Assembly (NCBI RefSeq): GCF_902168175.1
Contig: NZ_CABHOU010000025.1
Span: forward strand, 372,001-436,000
Reading direction: 5' to 3'
Length of the DNA: 64,000 nt
DNA from: an uncultured Chitinophaga sp.
Lineage (GTDB): Bacteria > Bacteroidota > Bacteroidia > Chitinophagales > Chitinophagaceae
A model generated the notes under the pieces. That model made no database searches. It saw only the letters and a program-made list of their open reading frames with translations, and was not told the origin of the DNA. A program made the translations under genes and the position numbers. Below, piece after piece: positions 8,178-15,692 of the stretch; position 1 is the stretch's first letter; each line of letters starts with the position of its first letter.

Positions 8178-9515
8178 ATGGAAAATGGCCGCTACCTAAC
8201 ATCTTTTCTCGAAATATCAGTTGAAACAGATCTGAATCTATCAAACCTTGCCTTATTAGACAACGCTGCCCAAGGCACCTACTACCACGAATATCTCCAC
8301 TACATACAAGATATTACAACTTGTAGTGGATTATGCAAGATTTGGCGTGCTTTTGACTGTCTTCGTCAACTCATATCATCGATTCAACCAAATGACGTAA
8401 TAGACGTGAATGCGCCAATGGACAATGCTGTTGCTACAGAACAAAAAAGACATCTAGACTTCCTGGAAACCTTACGTGGCAGCGGCCAAATTAGAGGAAT
8501 CTCTATTGAGCTGGCTGACAGCTACAATATAGTAGAAGTATTGGAAGAAAAAAATCCGCTAATCCTTGACTACTATGCAAATTCTTCTGCAACTGCAATC
8601 AAATTGAGACTGCAAAGTCCCCTACCAGAGACACGTGAAAAACACTTTACTTTTGGAGAAAATGCAGTATCTGAGACGATGGCTTATTTAGTAGAACGCA
8701 AATTCTATCCTGATCTCCAAGCCCTTCCCCGTTACCCTTACAAAGTAGCTACCGACTTAGTCCACCATCTTTATCCGGATCTTGTTGCTTGTGATGAAAT
8801 TATTTTTTCGCTTTGTGATGCTTCATTACTCTACAATATGCCTGGCTGGGCATTTTCCCAAATCATCCGACGGATGGCCGCTCAAAACATAGTTCCTATA
8901 AACGGTCGCGAAGTTATTGACTTTGCTTATTCATTTTACGATGAAATAGAATGGAACCACAATGAATATTCGAGGTATGCAATCCAGTCTATCCAATTCA
9001 TTAGTGACGCACTATACGGCCACAACTATTATACAGCGACCAAAGATCTGTTACAGGCAAGTGTTGAAAGAGGAATGTTGATTCGGCAAGAAAACCCTTA
9101 CTTCTTAGTTGATATTTTCACTCAAAACCAGCCATTAAGTCCCGAATTTTATATGACTTTTAATTTCCTAGGCGGCCCTCTCTCAATTAACAACAATGGA
9201 GGGAGATGGGTCCGAGTGCCACTTGGAATGGAAGCGCTGCAAGACATGGCGGATCCTTCTCATTTTCGCGTAGCTTGGCAATTAAGTAAGTTTTTACTTG
9301 AGGCGGAAAGACCTTGTAGCCTAATAAGATGTTGCCGATCAGCCGATAACCGTAATATCGATCACCGTTGTGAACACAGTCCATGGCAACGTGTTAATGA
9401 CGAAAATGGATGCCCTTACGCCGCAGCTTGGGCCTTATATGGCTTCCATAAAAAAGATTTCTATCTGAACGGAGTTTTAATACAACAGAGATCTGAAGAT
9501 GTATTACCGGAGTAG
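8178..9515 (+). CDS. HExxH metalloprotein with Cys/His-rich tail
   Basis: A 445-residue protein. Residues 37-41 are HEYLH inside YYHEYLHYIQD, a zinc-metallopeptidase-type HExxH helix placed unusually near the N-terminus. The body is mainly helical with no signal peptide or membrane segments. The last 75 residues hold a cluster of cysteines and histidines (CSLIRCC, then HRCEHSPW, then CPYAAAW) that could bind a second metal. I recognise HEY-H-LQD proteins as an uncharacterised group in many genomes. In this accessory setting a conflict-related protease or toxin is a reasonable guess, but there is no direct evidence. Confidence 0.65.
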   Translation: MENGRYLTSFLEISVETDLNLSNLALLDNAAQGTYYHEYLHYIQDITTCSGLCKIWRAFDCLRQLISSIQPNDVIDVNAPMDNAVATEQKRHLDFLETLRGSGQIRGISIELADSYNIVEVLEEKNPLILDYYANSSATAIKLRLQSPLPETREKHFTFGENAVSETMAYLVERKFYPDLQALPRYPYKVATDLVHHLYPDLVACDEIIFSLCDASLLYNMPGWAFSQIIRRMAAQNIVPINGREVIDFAYSFYDEIEWNHNEYSRYAIQSIQFISDALYGHNYYTATKDLLQASVERGMLIRQENPYFLVDIFTQNQPLSPEFYMTFNFLGGPLSINNNGGRWVRVPLGMEALQDMADPSHFRVAWQLSKFLLEAERPCSLIRCCRSADNRNIDHRCEHSPWQRVNDENGCPYAAAWALYGFHKKDFYLNGVLIQQRSEDVLPE

Positions 9516-9733
9516 CACCCAGTTTAATATTTGATGCTAAAACTAAGACTCGCCTAACAACCTAGATATTGACTTCAATCAGTGGTAGAGTGCAAAAATT
9601 CTAATTTTTTTACAATTAGCACATATTTTAAATCGACATTCGGGCAGACTTACGCATGATTATACTTCAATTTGGTATTTTCCATTAATAGAAAAAATAA
9701 AATCATTTTATTATAACCTACAATTACGGTAAC

Positions 9734-10423
9734 ATGACAGAAGTAAAAGTACCAGAAGCCAATGGGCTTGATAAAGTATCCTTACTGCTGAAGTTTGCCT
9801 TCAATTCGGTACCAGGCGGGGCGATCCTCTATGAACTTTACACCTTTATGGTGCCCAACAGCTTAGAAAAGCGGCGTGATCGCTTTTTTTCTGCCCTCGT
9901 TGAAAGAATGAATCGATTAGAACAAGAAGGAAAGATCCTACTAGATCGTTTGCGAGATAGTGAAGAATTTCACGAGATTTTGATGGAAGCCACCCGGCAG
10001 GGCATTTTAACAGCAGATGAGGAGAAACGAAAGGCTTTCGTAAATATAATTCTCAATTCCGCTTTGGGAAACAGCCCTGACCATCCTACGTCTATGATCT
10101 TCCTCGGAATGATGCGAGAGTTTACGTCCTTACATATTAAAATGTTGGTCTACTGCAATGACCCCAAAGCTTATTTAAACAACATTAAAATTAGCCAAGA
10201 AATGTTTCGAGGATTGAATACCTCGCAGGTATTTGACTATTTGTTTCCTCAGAAAGATGGATATGAGTCTATTTTGGATAAAGTTCATGCCGATTTATAT
10301 ACGCCACATTTAATCTATGAAATCGGAGTGTCTTCCTCTATCGATGATTGTATTATCGGTAGAATAAAACCGTTGGGAGAAAATTTTTTAAAGTTTATTA
10401 CCGAACCTCCCCTAGACATATAA
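9734..10423 (+). CDS. Unrecognised protein with possible membrane-binding segment
   Basis: A 229-residue protein. An N-terminal hydrophobic stretch (KFAFNSVPGGAILYELYTFMV) is followed by a charged helical region (RRDRFFSALVERMNRLEQEGKILLDRL, with likely coiled-coil character) and a helical core ending in EEKRKAFVNIILNSAL. The overall form recalls small uncharacterised proteins seen near defence genes, but I cannot name the family. Its stop codon (10421-10423) directly abuts the stop codon of the convergent NTPase-nuclease gene with no base between, so the two may share a history or regulate each other by antisense. Confidence 0.6.
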   Translation: MTEVKVPEANGLDKVSLLLKFAFNSVPGGAILYELYTFMVPNSLEKRRDRFFSALVERMNRLEQEGKILLDRLRDSEEFHEILMEATRQGILTADEEKRKAFVNIILNSALGNSPDHPTSMIFLGMMREFTSLHIKMLVYCNDPKAYLNNIKISQEMFRGLNTSQVFDYLFPQKDGYESILDKVHADLYTPHLIYEIGVSSSIDDCIIGRIKPLGENFLKFITEPPLDI

Positions 10424-11503
10424 TTATTTTTTTGCGTTTCCATACTTGAGTATCCAGTTAACCAGATGCATGTAATCCCGTAACGACAGTTGGTATTCAT
10501 GTTTTTTCTCAAACGCCCTAGCGTCCGCTGTAAATGAAGAGGTTGTCACCATCATAGCGCGAGTGGCTCTCGCATCACAAAGCGTACCGTAAAGGGTACG
10601 CACCAGCTCTACTCCGATTTTCCGATCTTCCCGGTATTTTTTGGCTTCTACCAAACACAATACCTTCCCCTCTTCTGAATTGCGACGCGCCAGAATATCA
10701 GCTCCTCCGTCCCGGGTTTGTTTTGTGAGTTCCACTTCCCATCCCATATCCTGAAGTAATTCAGCAAGCATTTTTTCAAAATCTCTTGGACTAAGCGAGT
10801 GCACAGCCGAAGGCTCCTTTTTTAAACGAGCAATTAATTCACTGTCGGCGGCCACGATGAGGGGTTGATACGTGGAAATAATCTGTGTTTCTGGCACGAT
10901 TATACGGCCAGGCAAGTCGTATAAGGGGACACTATACATGTCTGCAAAATGTTGTGCCATTCGGATAATGGCGGCAGGCGAACCGGCGGCTTCTTGCAGC
11001 AACATTTCACTTTGCGCAAATAAAAGTGGCGGCGTCACTTTCAACAGCAATCTCCTTGCATCTGAATCTGTTAAGGGGCCAACTTCTAAATGTCGGGCGA
11101 GCATATTTGAAGGTGTATCTCGAAGGAATATAGTTGTATCGATATCACGATTACTAAATAAGTAGTTTTTTATCGACTGCTGTTTCTCTGTGGTCATACT
11201 GCCTGCATCGTCAATGACGACCAAATTAGTTTGCCCATTTAAAGTATTTCTTTGCGCAGAAAATGACAACATGATTTCATCCAGTAGTTCGCGCGGACCC
11301 AAGTCCTTAGTGCTTATCCAAATGGGCTCATAGGCTGCTGCATTGGTAACAAACCAGTGTTTTAGTAATGCTGTTTTCCCATAGCCTGATTGACCACAAA
11401 TTGTTATTATTTTGTCCTTATCGGAACTGTAAAGATTTCTATCTAACCATTGCAGCTCAGTCCTTCTACCAGTAAAAAGCTCTTCGTTTTCTAGTCCAAA
11501 CAT
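10424..11503 (-). CDS. NTPase fused to Mrr-type restriction nuclease
   Basis: A 359-residue two-domain protein. Residues 8-200 form a P-loop NTPase of STAND/AAA type: an FTGRR lead-in at 10-14, Walker A GQSGYGKT at 37-44 and Walker B LVVIDDAG at 94-101, then a GSPAAI segment like the GxP motif of STAND proteins. Residues 236-350 match the Mrr endonuclease domain (LSPRDFEKMLAELLQDMGWEV), with PD-(D/E)xK residues Asp269 in GGAD and Glu286 and Lys288 in EAKK. Mrr domains cleave DNA, and NTPase-nuclease fusions are typical of phage defence. Large Avs-type proteins carry the nuclease first and long sensor repeats. This one has the nuclease last and no repeats, so sensing probably needs a partner. 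Confidence 0.88.
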   Translation of the reverse strand: MFGLENEELFTGRRTELQWLDRNLYSSDKDKIITICGQSGYGKTALLKHWFVTNAAAYEPIWISTKDLGPRELLDEIMLSFSAQRNTLNGQTNLVVIDDAGSMTTEKQQSIKNYLFSNRDIDTTIFLRDTPSNMLARHLEVGPLTDSDARRLLLKVTPPLLFAQSEMLLQEAAGSPAAIIRMAQHFADMYSVPLYDLPGRIIVPETQIISTYQPLIVAADSELIARLKKEPSAVHSLSPRDFEKMLAELLQDMGWEVELTKQTRDGGADILARRNSEEGKVLCLVEAKKYREDRKIGVELVRTLYGTLCDARATRAMMVTTSSFTADARAFEKKHEYQLSLRDYMHLVNWILKYGNAKK

Positions 11504-11740
11504 GTCCTTGAAAGTTTAATTGTTTACGTGCCTTCGTGTCAGATAAACTATTACCTTACAAAGCACTATTCACTAAAATACAGATTTTCGAAATGGGGTG
11601 ACGCGGACACTTCGTAGGTTAGCTGGGGTTATTCCTCTGCACCCGGCCGAGGATAAAAAGACTATAGTTTGACCTTCTCTGTCAAGAGAAAAATGGGATA
11701 TTTCGAAAAGTTCGATGTCGTTCAGTTCAGTACCGCATAT

Positions 11741-11797
11741 GGATTCGAACCAACAAACAATTGCAAATCAATAATTAACACACCGGGGCGAAATAAT
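11741..11797 (-). repeat. tRNA T-arm remnant next to tRNA-Gln
   Basis: ATGGATTCGAACCA and the following bases resemble 1304-1362. On the minus strand it lies beyond the terminator of tRNA-Gln(CTG). It has a T-loop but no foldable rest of a tRNA. It closes the repeat array on the right side. Confidence 0.55.
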
Positions 11798-11846
11798 AAA
11801 AAAAAGAAGATCCGCTCTACGAGCGGATCTTCACCATCTGTTACCC
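11798..11846 (-). repeat. 49-base direct repeat at tRNA-Gln 3' end
   Basis: Identical to 1363-1411. It covers the terminator hairpin, its T-run and the last bases of the tRNA gene. Confidence 0.85.
11806..11832 (-). terminator. Terminator of tRNA-Gln(CTG)
   Basis: Arms of 12 bases (11806-11817, 11821-11832) pair perfectly around TAC, and eight A residues to the left give a T-run on the minus strand. It begins nine bases past the tRNA 3' end. Confidence 0.9.
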
Positions 11847-11911
11847 GACCTGGATTCGAACCAAGACAAGCAGAACCAGAATCTGCGGTACTACCATTAT
11901 ACTATCGGGCA
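11841..11911 (-). tRNA. tRNA-Gln(CTG)
   Basis: The minus strand folds into a full cloverleaf. The acceptor is TGCCCGA with TCGGGTA (one G-U pair) plus discriminator A. The anticodon stem GCAGA/TCTGC closes a TTCTGGT loop giving anticodon CTG, and the T-arm is CTTGG-TTCGAAT-CCAGG. CCA is not encoded. It reads CAG glutamine codons. It is the only complete tRNA in the repeat array and is the likely integration target of the accessory islets. Confidence 0.93.
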
Positions 11912-12081
11912 ATCTTACTTCGGTAGAAGGGCAAAGATACTAAACACCGGGTATTTAGTCCAAAAAAACATACTGTTTTTTTACGTTTTACCTCTTCCGT
12001 ATGCGTTTAAAAGGCTTAGTTATCAACCTTCGCCCCGCTAACCGGGGTGCAAATATACTTAAGCCTTTGGAAATACAAAAT

Positions 12082-12570
12082 TTATTCTTCATCCATCTCG
12101 CCCTCGGAAAGATCGTCGACCGAAACGGGATTTTCGCCATTAAACAGTACAGATACGCCGTAGGGCTCGCAAATTGGCAAATCGCCTTCGGAAAAATGGA
12201 GCAGCCATTCTTCACCGGGATAAAATATAAAAGTAGGTGTGTACACCGGGAAATGATCGGGCGGCATGGACAATAATTCATCGGCGGCTTGTTGGTCGAG
12301 CCCGAAAAACGCAGGGTCGCCTTTCAGCTGCTCCTGCAGGAACAGGATACCTCTTTCTATCCAGTTATCCTCGGCATTTACCACGTTACGGCAATGGTCC
12401 ATGTTGATTACAGCAAGATCGCTGCTGCCTTCCAGCATAATGTTGACGGGCACTTTTCCATCGGCCCTGCCTTTCCACAAATAAATATCTTCTGGTCCGC
12501 TGTAAAGCTCAAGCGTACCCAATACAGGGTCCTGTAATGTTTCTCCGGTAAATTTTTCCATCGGCAACAA
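12082..12570 (-). CDS. Hypothetical acidic protein
   Basis: A 162-residue soluble protein rich in Asp and Glu with a beta-rich N-terminal half (DPVLGTLELYSGPEDIYLWKG) and an acidic tail (VDDLSEGEMDEE). The start may be three codons later at 12561. I cannot assign a family with confidence; it vaguely recalls DUF2262/DUF6985-type proteins. It is monocistronic, on the chromosomal side of tRNA-Gln, with base composition like the downstream genes. Confidence 0.6.
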   Translation of the reverse strand: MLPMEKFTGETLQDPVLGTLELYSGPEDIYLWKGRADGKVPVNIMLEGSSDLAVINMDHCRNVVNAEDNWIERGILFLQEQLKGDPAFFGLDQQAADELLSMPPDHFPVYTPTFIFYPGEEWLLHFSEGDLPICEPYGVSVLFNGENPVSVDDLSEGEMDEE

Positions 12571-12972
12571 TTTAAATCGATTCTTAAACTTTTTTTAATG
12601 CAACCTGCTAAGGAGGGCCGTTGAGTGTTCTAAGACCTGGCGGCAGGCGGCCAGCCGGTCAGCATGACTTAAGCTAAGTTTGGATAAGTTTCCTGCGCAC
12701 AAGTTAACAAGAAAGTAGAAAATATCACCTGAATTTTGAAATGCACCCGGGCAAATGGGTTTTCGCTCCTTTCCCTACCCTGTTTTCTGATAAATGTATA
12801 ACCATTCCCTTTGTTTATCCATTGTACCACAACTGGACCAGGGATAATTTTACACCAGCTGTTTAACGAATTCATCTGCTTTTAAATAAACCGCAATTCC
12901 TGCACCGGTAACGATGCCTGGCAACGCCATCTTCAAAACAATTAACATTCTTCAACAACAAAAATATACTAC
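12571..12972. other. Intergenic region upstream of the seven-gene operon
   Basis: No gene is supported here. It should contain the promoter of the + strand operon starting at 12973 and that of the minus-strand gene ending at 12082. I see no clear -33/-7 pair or operator. Confidence 0.45.
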
Positions 12973-13605
12973 ATGACAATTTCTCCCAAACTGCTTGATC
13001 CCACTAACCACGCGCTGGTCCTTATCGATTTTGAAAGCCAGATGGCTTTTGCTGTAAGTAATATCGACATCTCTTTACTGCGCATCAACACGGCTATCAT
13101 TTCAGGCGCCTCTAAAATCTTTAATGTGCCTACTATTGTTACTACCGTGGCCGAGCGTAGTTTCAGCGGCCCCGTGTTCCCGGAAATCGAGGAGTTTTAC
13201 CCGATCGCTACTTCGGGTTACATCGACCGGACTACTATGAATAGCTGGGAAGATGTACCTGCTTACAATGCGATTACCGGTACCGGTAAAAAGAAGATCG
13301 TACTGGCCGGACTGTGGACCAGCGTATGTATCGTTGGTCCGGCTTTATCGGCACTGGCGGAAGGTTACGAAGTATACATCATTACTGACGCCTGTGGTGA
13401 TGTAAGCACCGAAGCACATGAACGCGCCATCGAGCGTATGATACAGGTGGGTGTACAACCTATGACGTCTATCCAATACCTGCTGGAATTGCAGCGCGAC
13501 TGGGCACGCCAGGAAACTTATGGTGCTGTTACCTCGCTGATGAAACGTTTCGGCGGCGCTTACGGCGTAGGTATCCAGTACGCACACACAATGCTGGCGC
13601 ACTAA
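12973..13605 (+). CDS. Isochorismatase-fold cysteine hydrolase
   Basis: A 210-residue protein of the isochorismatase-like hydrolase superfamily, close in style to YcaC. It has Asp19 in ALVLIDFESQMAF, the nucleophile Cys119 in AGLWTSVCIVGPALSAL, and the helix after DACGDVS that shapes the active site. The classical lysine position falls in YIDRTTMNSW and appears to be Arg, as in some YcaC-type members, so the reaction is uncertain. It is cytoplasmic. It is the first gene of a + strand operon, and its TAA is followed at once by the GTG of the porin gene. Confidence 0.88.
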   Translation: MTISPKLLDPTNHALVLIDFESQMAFAVSNIDISLLRINTAIISGASKIFNVPTIVTTVAERSFSGPVFPEIEEFYPIATSGYIDRTTMNSWEDVPAYNAITGTGKKKIVLAGLWTSVCIVGPALSALAEGYEVYIITDACGDVSTEAHERAIERMIQVGVQPMTSIQYLLELQRDWARQETYGAVTSLMKRFGGAYGVGIQYAHTMLAH

Positions 13606-14967
13606 GTGAAGGTCACTGTTTCATATATCGTTGTTGCGCTGGTTTGCCTGGCGCAACAACCTTTATTCGGCCAGCAGTTTAAGCTGATGCGCTTTAATGA
13701 AGACTACCCCCTGCCTGATCCCAACAGTAACTGGTACCAGCATTTAAAACATGTGGGCGATAGCACCTGGTATGTATCATTCGGCGGGGAAGCCCGCTAT
13801 GAATATGTATTAACAGTGAACGAGGATTGGAGTAAAGAAGGCGACCGTACCGACCAGTACAACTTACAACGCTACCTGCTGCATGCCGACGTACATCTTG
13901 GAAAAGCAGTACGCCTGTTCGCACAACTGGGCAGCGCCTTTCAACTGGGCGGTAAATACGAAGCGGGGCCACTGAACGAGGACAACCTGAATATACAGAA
14001 CCTCTTCGTAGACGTAAGTCCCCTGCATCAGCCTGCACAAACACTCACTATACGCATAGGCCGACAGGAACTGGATTACGGCACCGGACGACTTATTTCT
14101 GTGAGAGAGGGCACCAACGCCCGTAAATACTTCACCGGCGCCAAAATCATGTACACCACCCCGCGATTCGGGATCGATGCATTGATGATGATGAACGACG
14201 AAGTAAGGCCCGGTACCTTCGACAATACCGCCAGCCGCGAAATCAATCTCTGGGGCACCTACGCCTGGCTCGCCATTCCCGCCAGCGGTAACTTCGATTT
14301 TTATTACCTGGGCACGCACCGCGACGAAGCAAGATTTGAAGAAGGGGTGGCGAAAGAAACGAGGCACACGATTGCCACGAGGTATTGGAAATACGGTGGC
14401 GGCTTTATCTACAACCTCGAAGCAGCTTACCAGTTCGGCTCCTTCGGCCAGGACGACATACAAGCCTGGACGCTGGCCATAGACCTCGGTTATACGTTCG
14501 AGCACCTTGCCTGGAAGCCGTCGGTGAACCTGCGTAACGATTACATTTCGGGCGACGGGCAACCGGGTGATGGTAAACTGCAAACCTTTAACCCATTATA
14601 TCCCAAGGGTGGTTACTTTGGTTTTAATCCAAGGATAGGGCCTGCCAATCTCATCGACCTGCATCCTTACCTGTTGCTTACCCCCGGCCCGCGTTTATCG
14701 TTGCAGGCGGATGCTGTGTTTAACTGGCGGTATGCTACCAGCGACGGCATTTACAGGCCCAGCGGGAACTTTAACACATCGGGACTGGGATCTGACAAAC
14801 GTTACATCGGTACGGCTTACCTGCTTAGCGCCGACTACAGCTTTTCGACATTCATAAAACTCAGTTGCGGCGCGCAGTACTTCCATACGGGGGCATTTAT
14901 TCACGACATCGTAAGCGCACCCGCTAACTCCTGTTTCTTTAATACACAACTTTCTTTCCGTTTCTAA
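13606..14967 (+). CDS. AlgE-like outer-membrane porin
   Basis: A 453-residue protein starting at a GTG immediately after the upstream stop. Residues 1-23 form a signal peptide (VALVCLAQQPLFGQQ). The mature part is a run of amphipathic beta strands ending in SFRF with a C-terminal phenylalanine, the sign of an outer-membrane barrel. IRIGRQELDYGTGRLI and YFGFNPRIGPANLIDLHPYL are typical of the alginate_exp family, whose members form small selective channels. Substrate specificity cannot be read from sequence. The neighbours suggest uptake or export of a small acid or amide processed by the two hydrolases of the operon. Confidence 0.88.
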   Translation: MKVTVSYIVVALVCLAQQPLFGQQFKLMRFNEDYPLPDPNSNWYQHLKHVGDSTWYVSFGGEARYEYVLTVNEDWSKEGDRTDQYNLQRYLLHADVHLGKAVRLFAQLGSAFQLGGKYEAGPLNEDNLNIQNLFVDVSPLHQPAQTLTIRIGRQELDYGTGRLISVREGTNARKYFTGAKIMYTTPRFGIDALMMMNDEVRPGTFDNTASREINLWGTYAWLAIPASGNFDFYYLGTHRDEARFEEGVAKETRHTIATRYWKYGGGFIYNLEAAYQFGSFGQDDIQAWTLAIDLGYTFEHLAWKPSVNLRNDYISGDGQPGDGKLQTFNPLYPKGGYFGFNPRIGPANLIDLHPYLLLTPGPRLSLQADAVFNWRYATSDGIYRPSGNFNTSGLGSDKRYIGTAYLLSADYSFSTFIKLSCGAQYFHTGAFIHDIVSAPANSCFFNTQLSFRF

Positions 14968-14979
14968 ATATTCAAACTG

Positions 14980-15681
14980 ATGATCATGAGAAAAACGATT
15001 TTATACTTTTCCTTTATGCTGGCAACACTGGGCGCGTTTGCCCAAACGTTGCCTGCCATTGGCACGGCTGCGGTTGTGGGTAAGGTGGATGGTATTGCCA
15101 TTGAGGCGAAGGTACAAAGCCCCTCCGCCCAGCCCACTCCCCTGCAGGTTGCCTGCCTGTTCGAATACACCGAAAATGATTTAACCAACCCGCCTGCCCT
15201 GCCAGCTGCGCTTAACGGCATGTTACACCTGGACGAAGCGCTGCACGGCATCATTACTGAATTACGTAAAAGTGGCAGGTTCACGGGGCATGCCTACGAA
15301 ACACTGCTGATCACGCCTCCTGCAGGTACCATTCCGGCTAAAAAACTACTGCTTATCGGGCTGGGCGACCGTAATAAATTCGACGCATCTATTATGGTAA
15401 CGGTAGGTAGTATAGGGATGCGTGAGGCCTTAAGACTGGGTGTTACTGCCTATTCCCACGCCAGTGATCTGAAAGATGCAGGCATCGATTCGCCTACTGC
15501 ACTGGTGGCGGAGAATGTGTTAAAGGGTGCGCTGGAAGCTCATCGTACGCAGGTTTTCCTGAAAGAAAAGAAAATGTCGGACCTCAAACCGCTCAGCAAA
15601 ATCACTTTACTCGCCGGCCCGGCCTTCTATGCACCATCCGGCGAGGCGTTGAAGAAGGTAATCGCATCTTATCACAACTAA
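14980..15681 (+). CDS. Secreted stand-alone M17 N-terminal domain protein
   Basis: A 233-residue protein with a signal peptide (LYFSFMLATLGAFAQ). The rest matches the macrodomain-like N-terminal domain of leucyl aminopeptidases (LLLIGLGDRNKFDASIMVTVGSIG and the ALRLGV helix). The catalytic M17 domain with its metal ligands is missing, and the next gene starts 11 bases on, so this is not a frameshift product. Domain-only M17_N proteins are known but without a function. A binding or structural role in the periplasm is likely. An ATG two codons later is also possible. Confidence 0.8.
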   Translation: MIMRKTILYFSFMLATLGAFAQTLPAIGTAAVVGKVDGIAIEAKVQSPSAQPTPLQVACLFEYTENDLTNPPALPAALNGMLHLDEALHGIITELRKSGRFTGHAYETLLITPPAGTIPAKKLLLIGLGDRNKFDASIMVTVGSIGMREALRLGVTAYSHASDLKDAGIDSPTALVAENVLKGALEAHRTQVFLKEKKMSDLKPLSKITLLAGPAFYAPSGEALKKVIASYHN

Positions 15682-15692
15682 TTACTGCCACT

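Noticed and set aside
13864-14583. 239-codon minus-strand frame inside the porin gene
   Set aside because: It is a shadow of the AlgE-like gene, which has signal peptide and family motifs.
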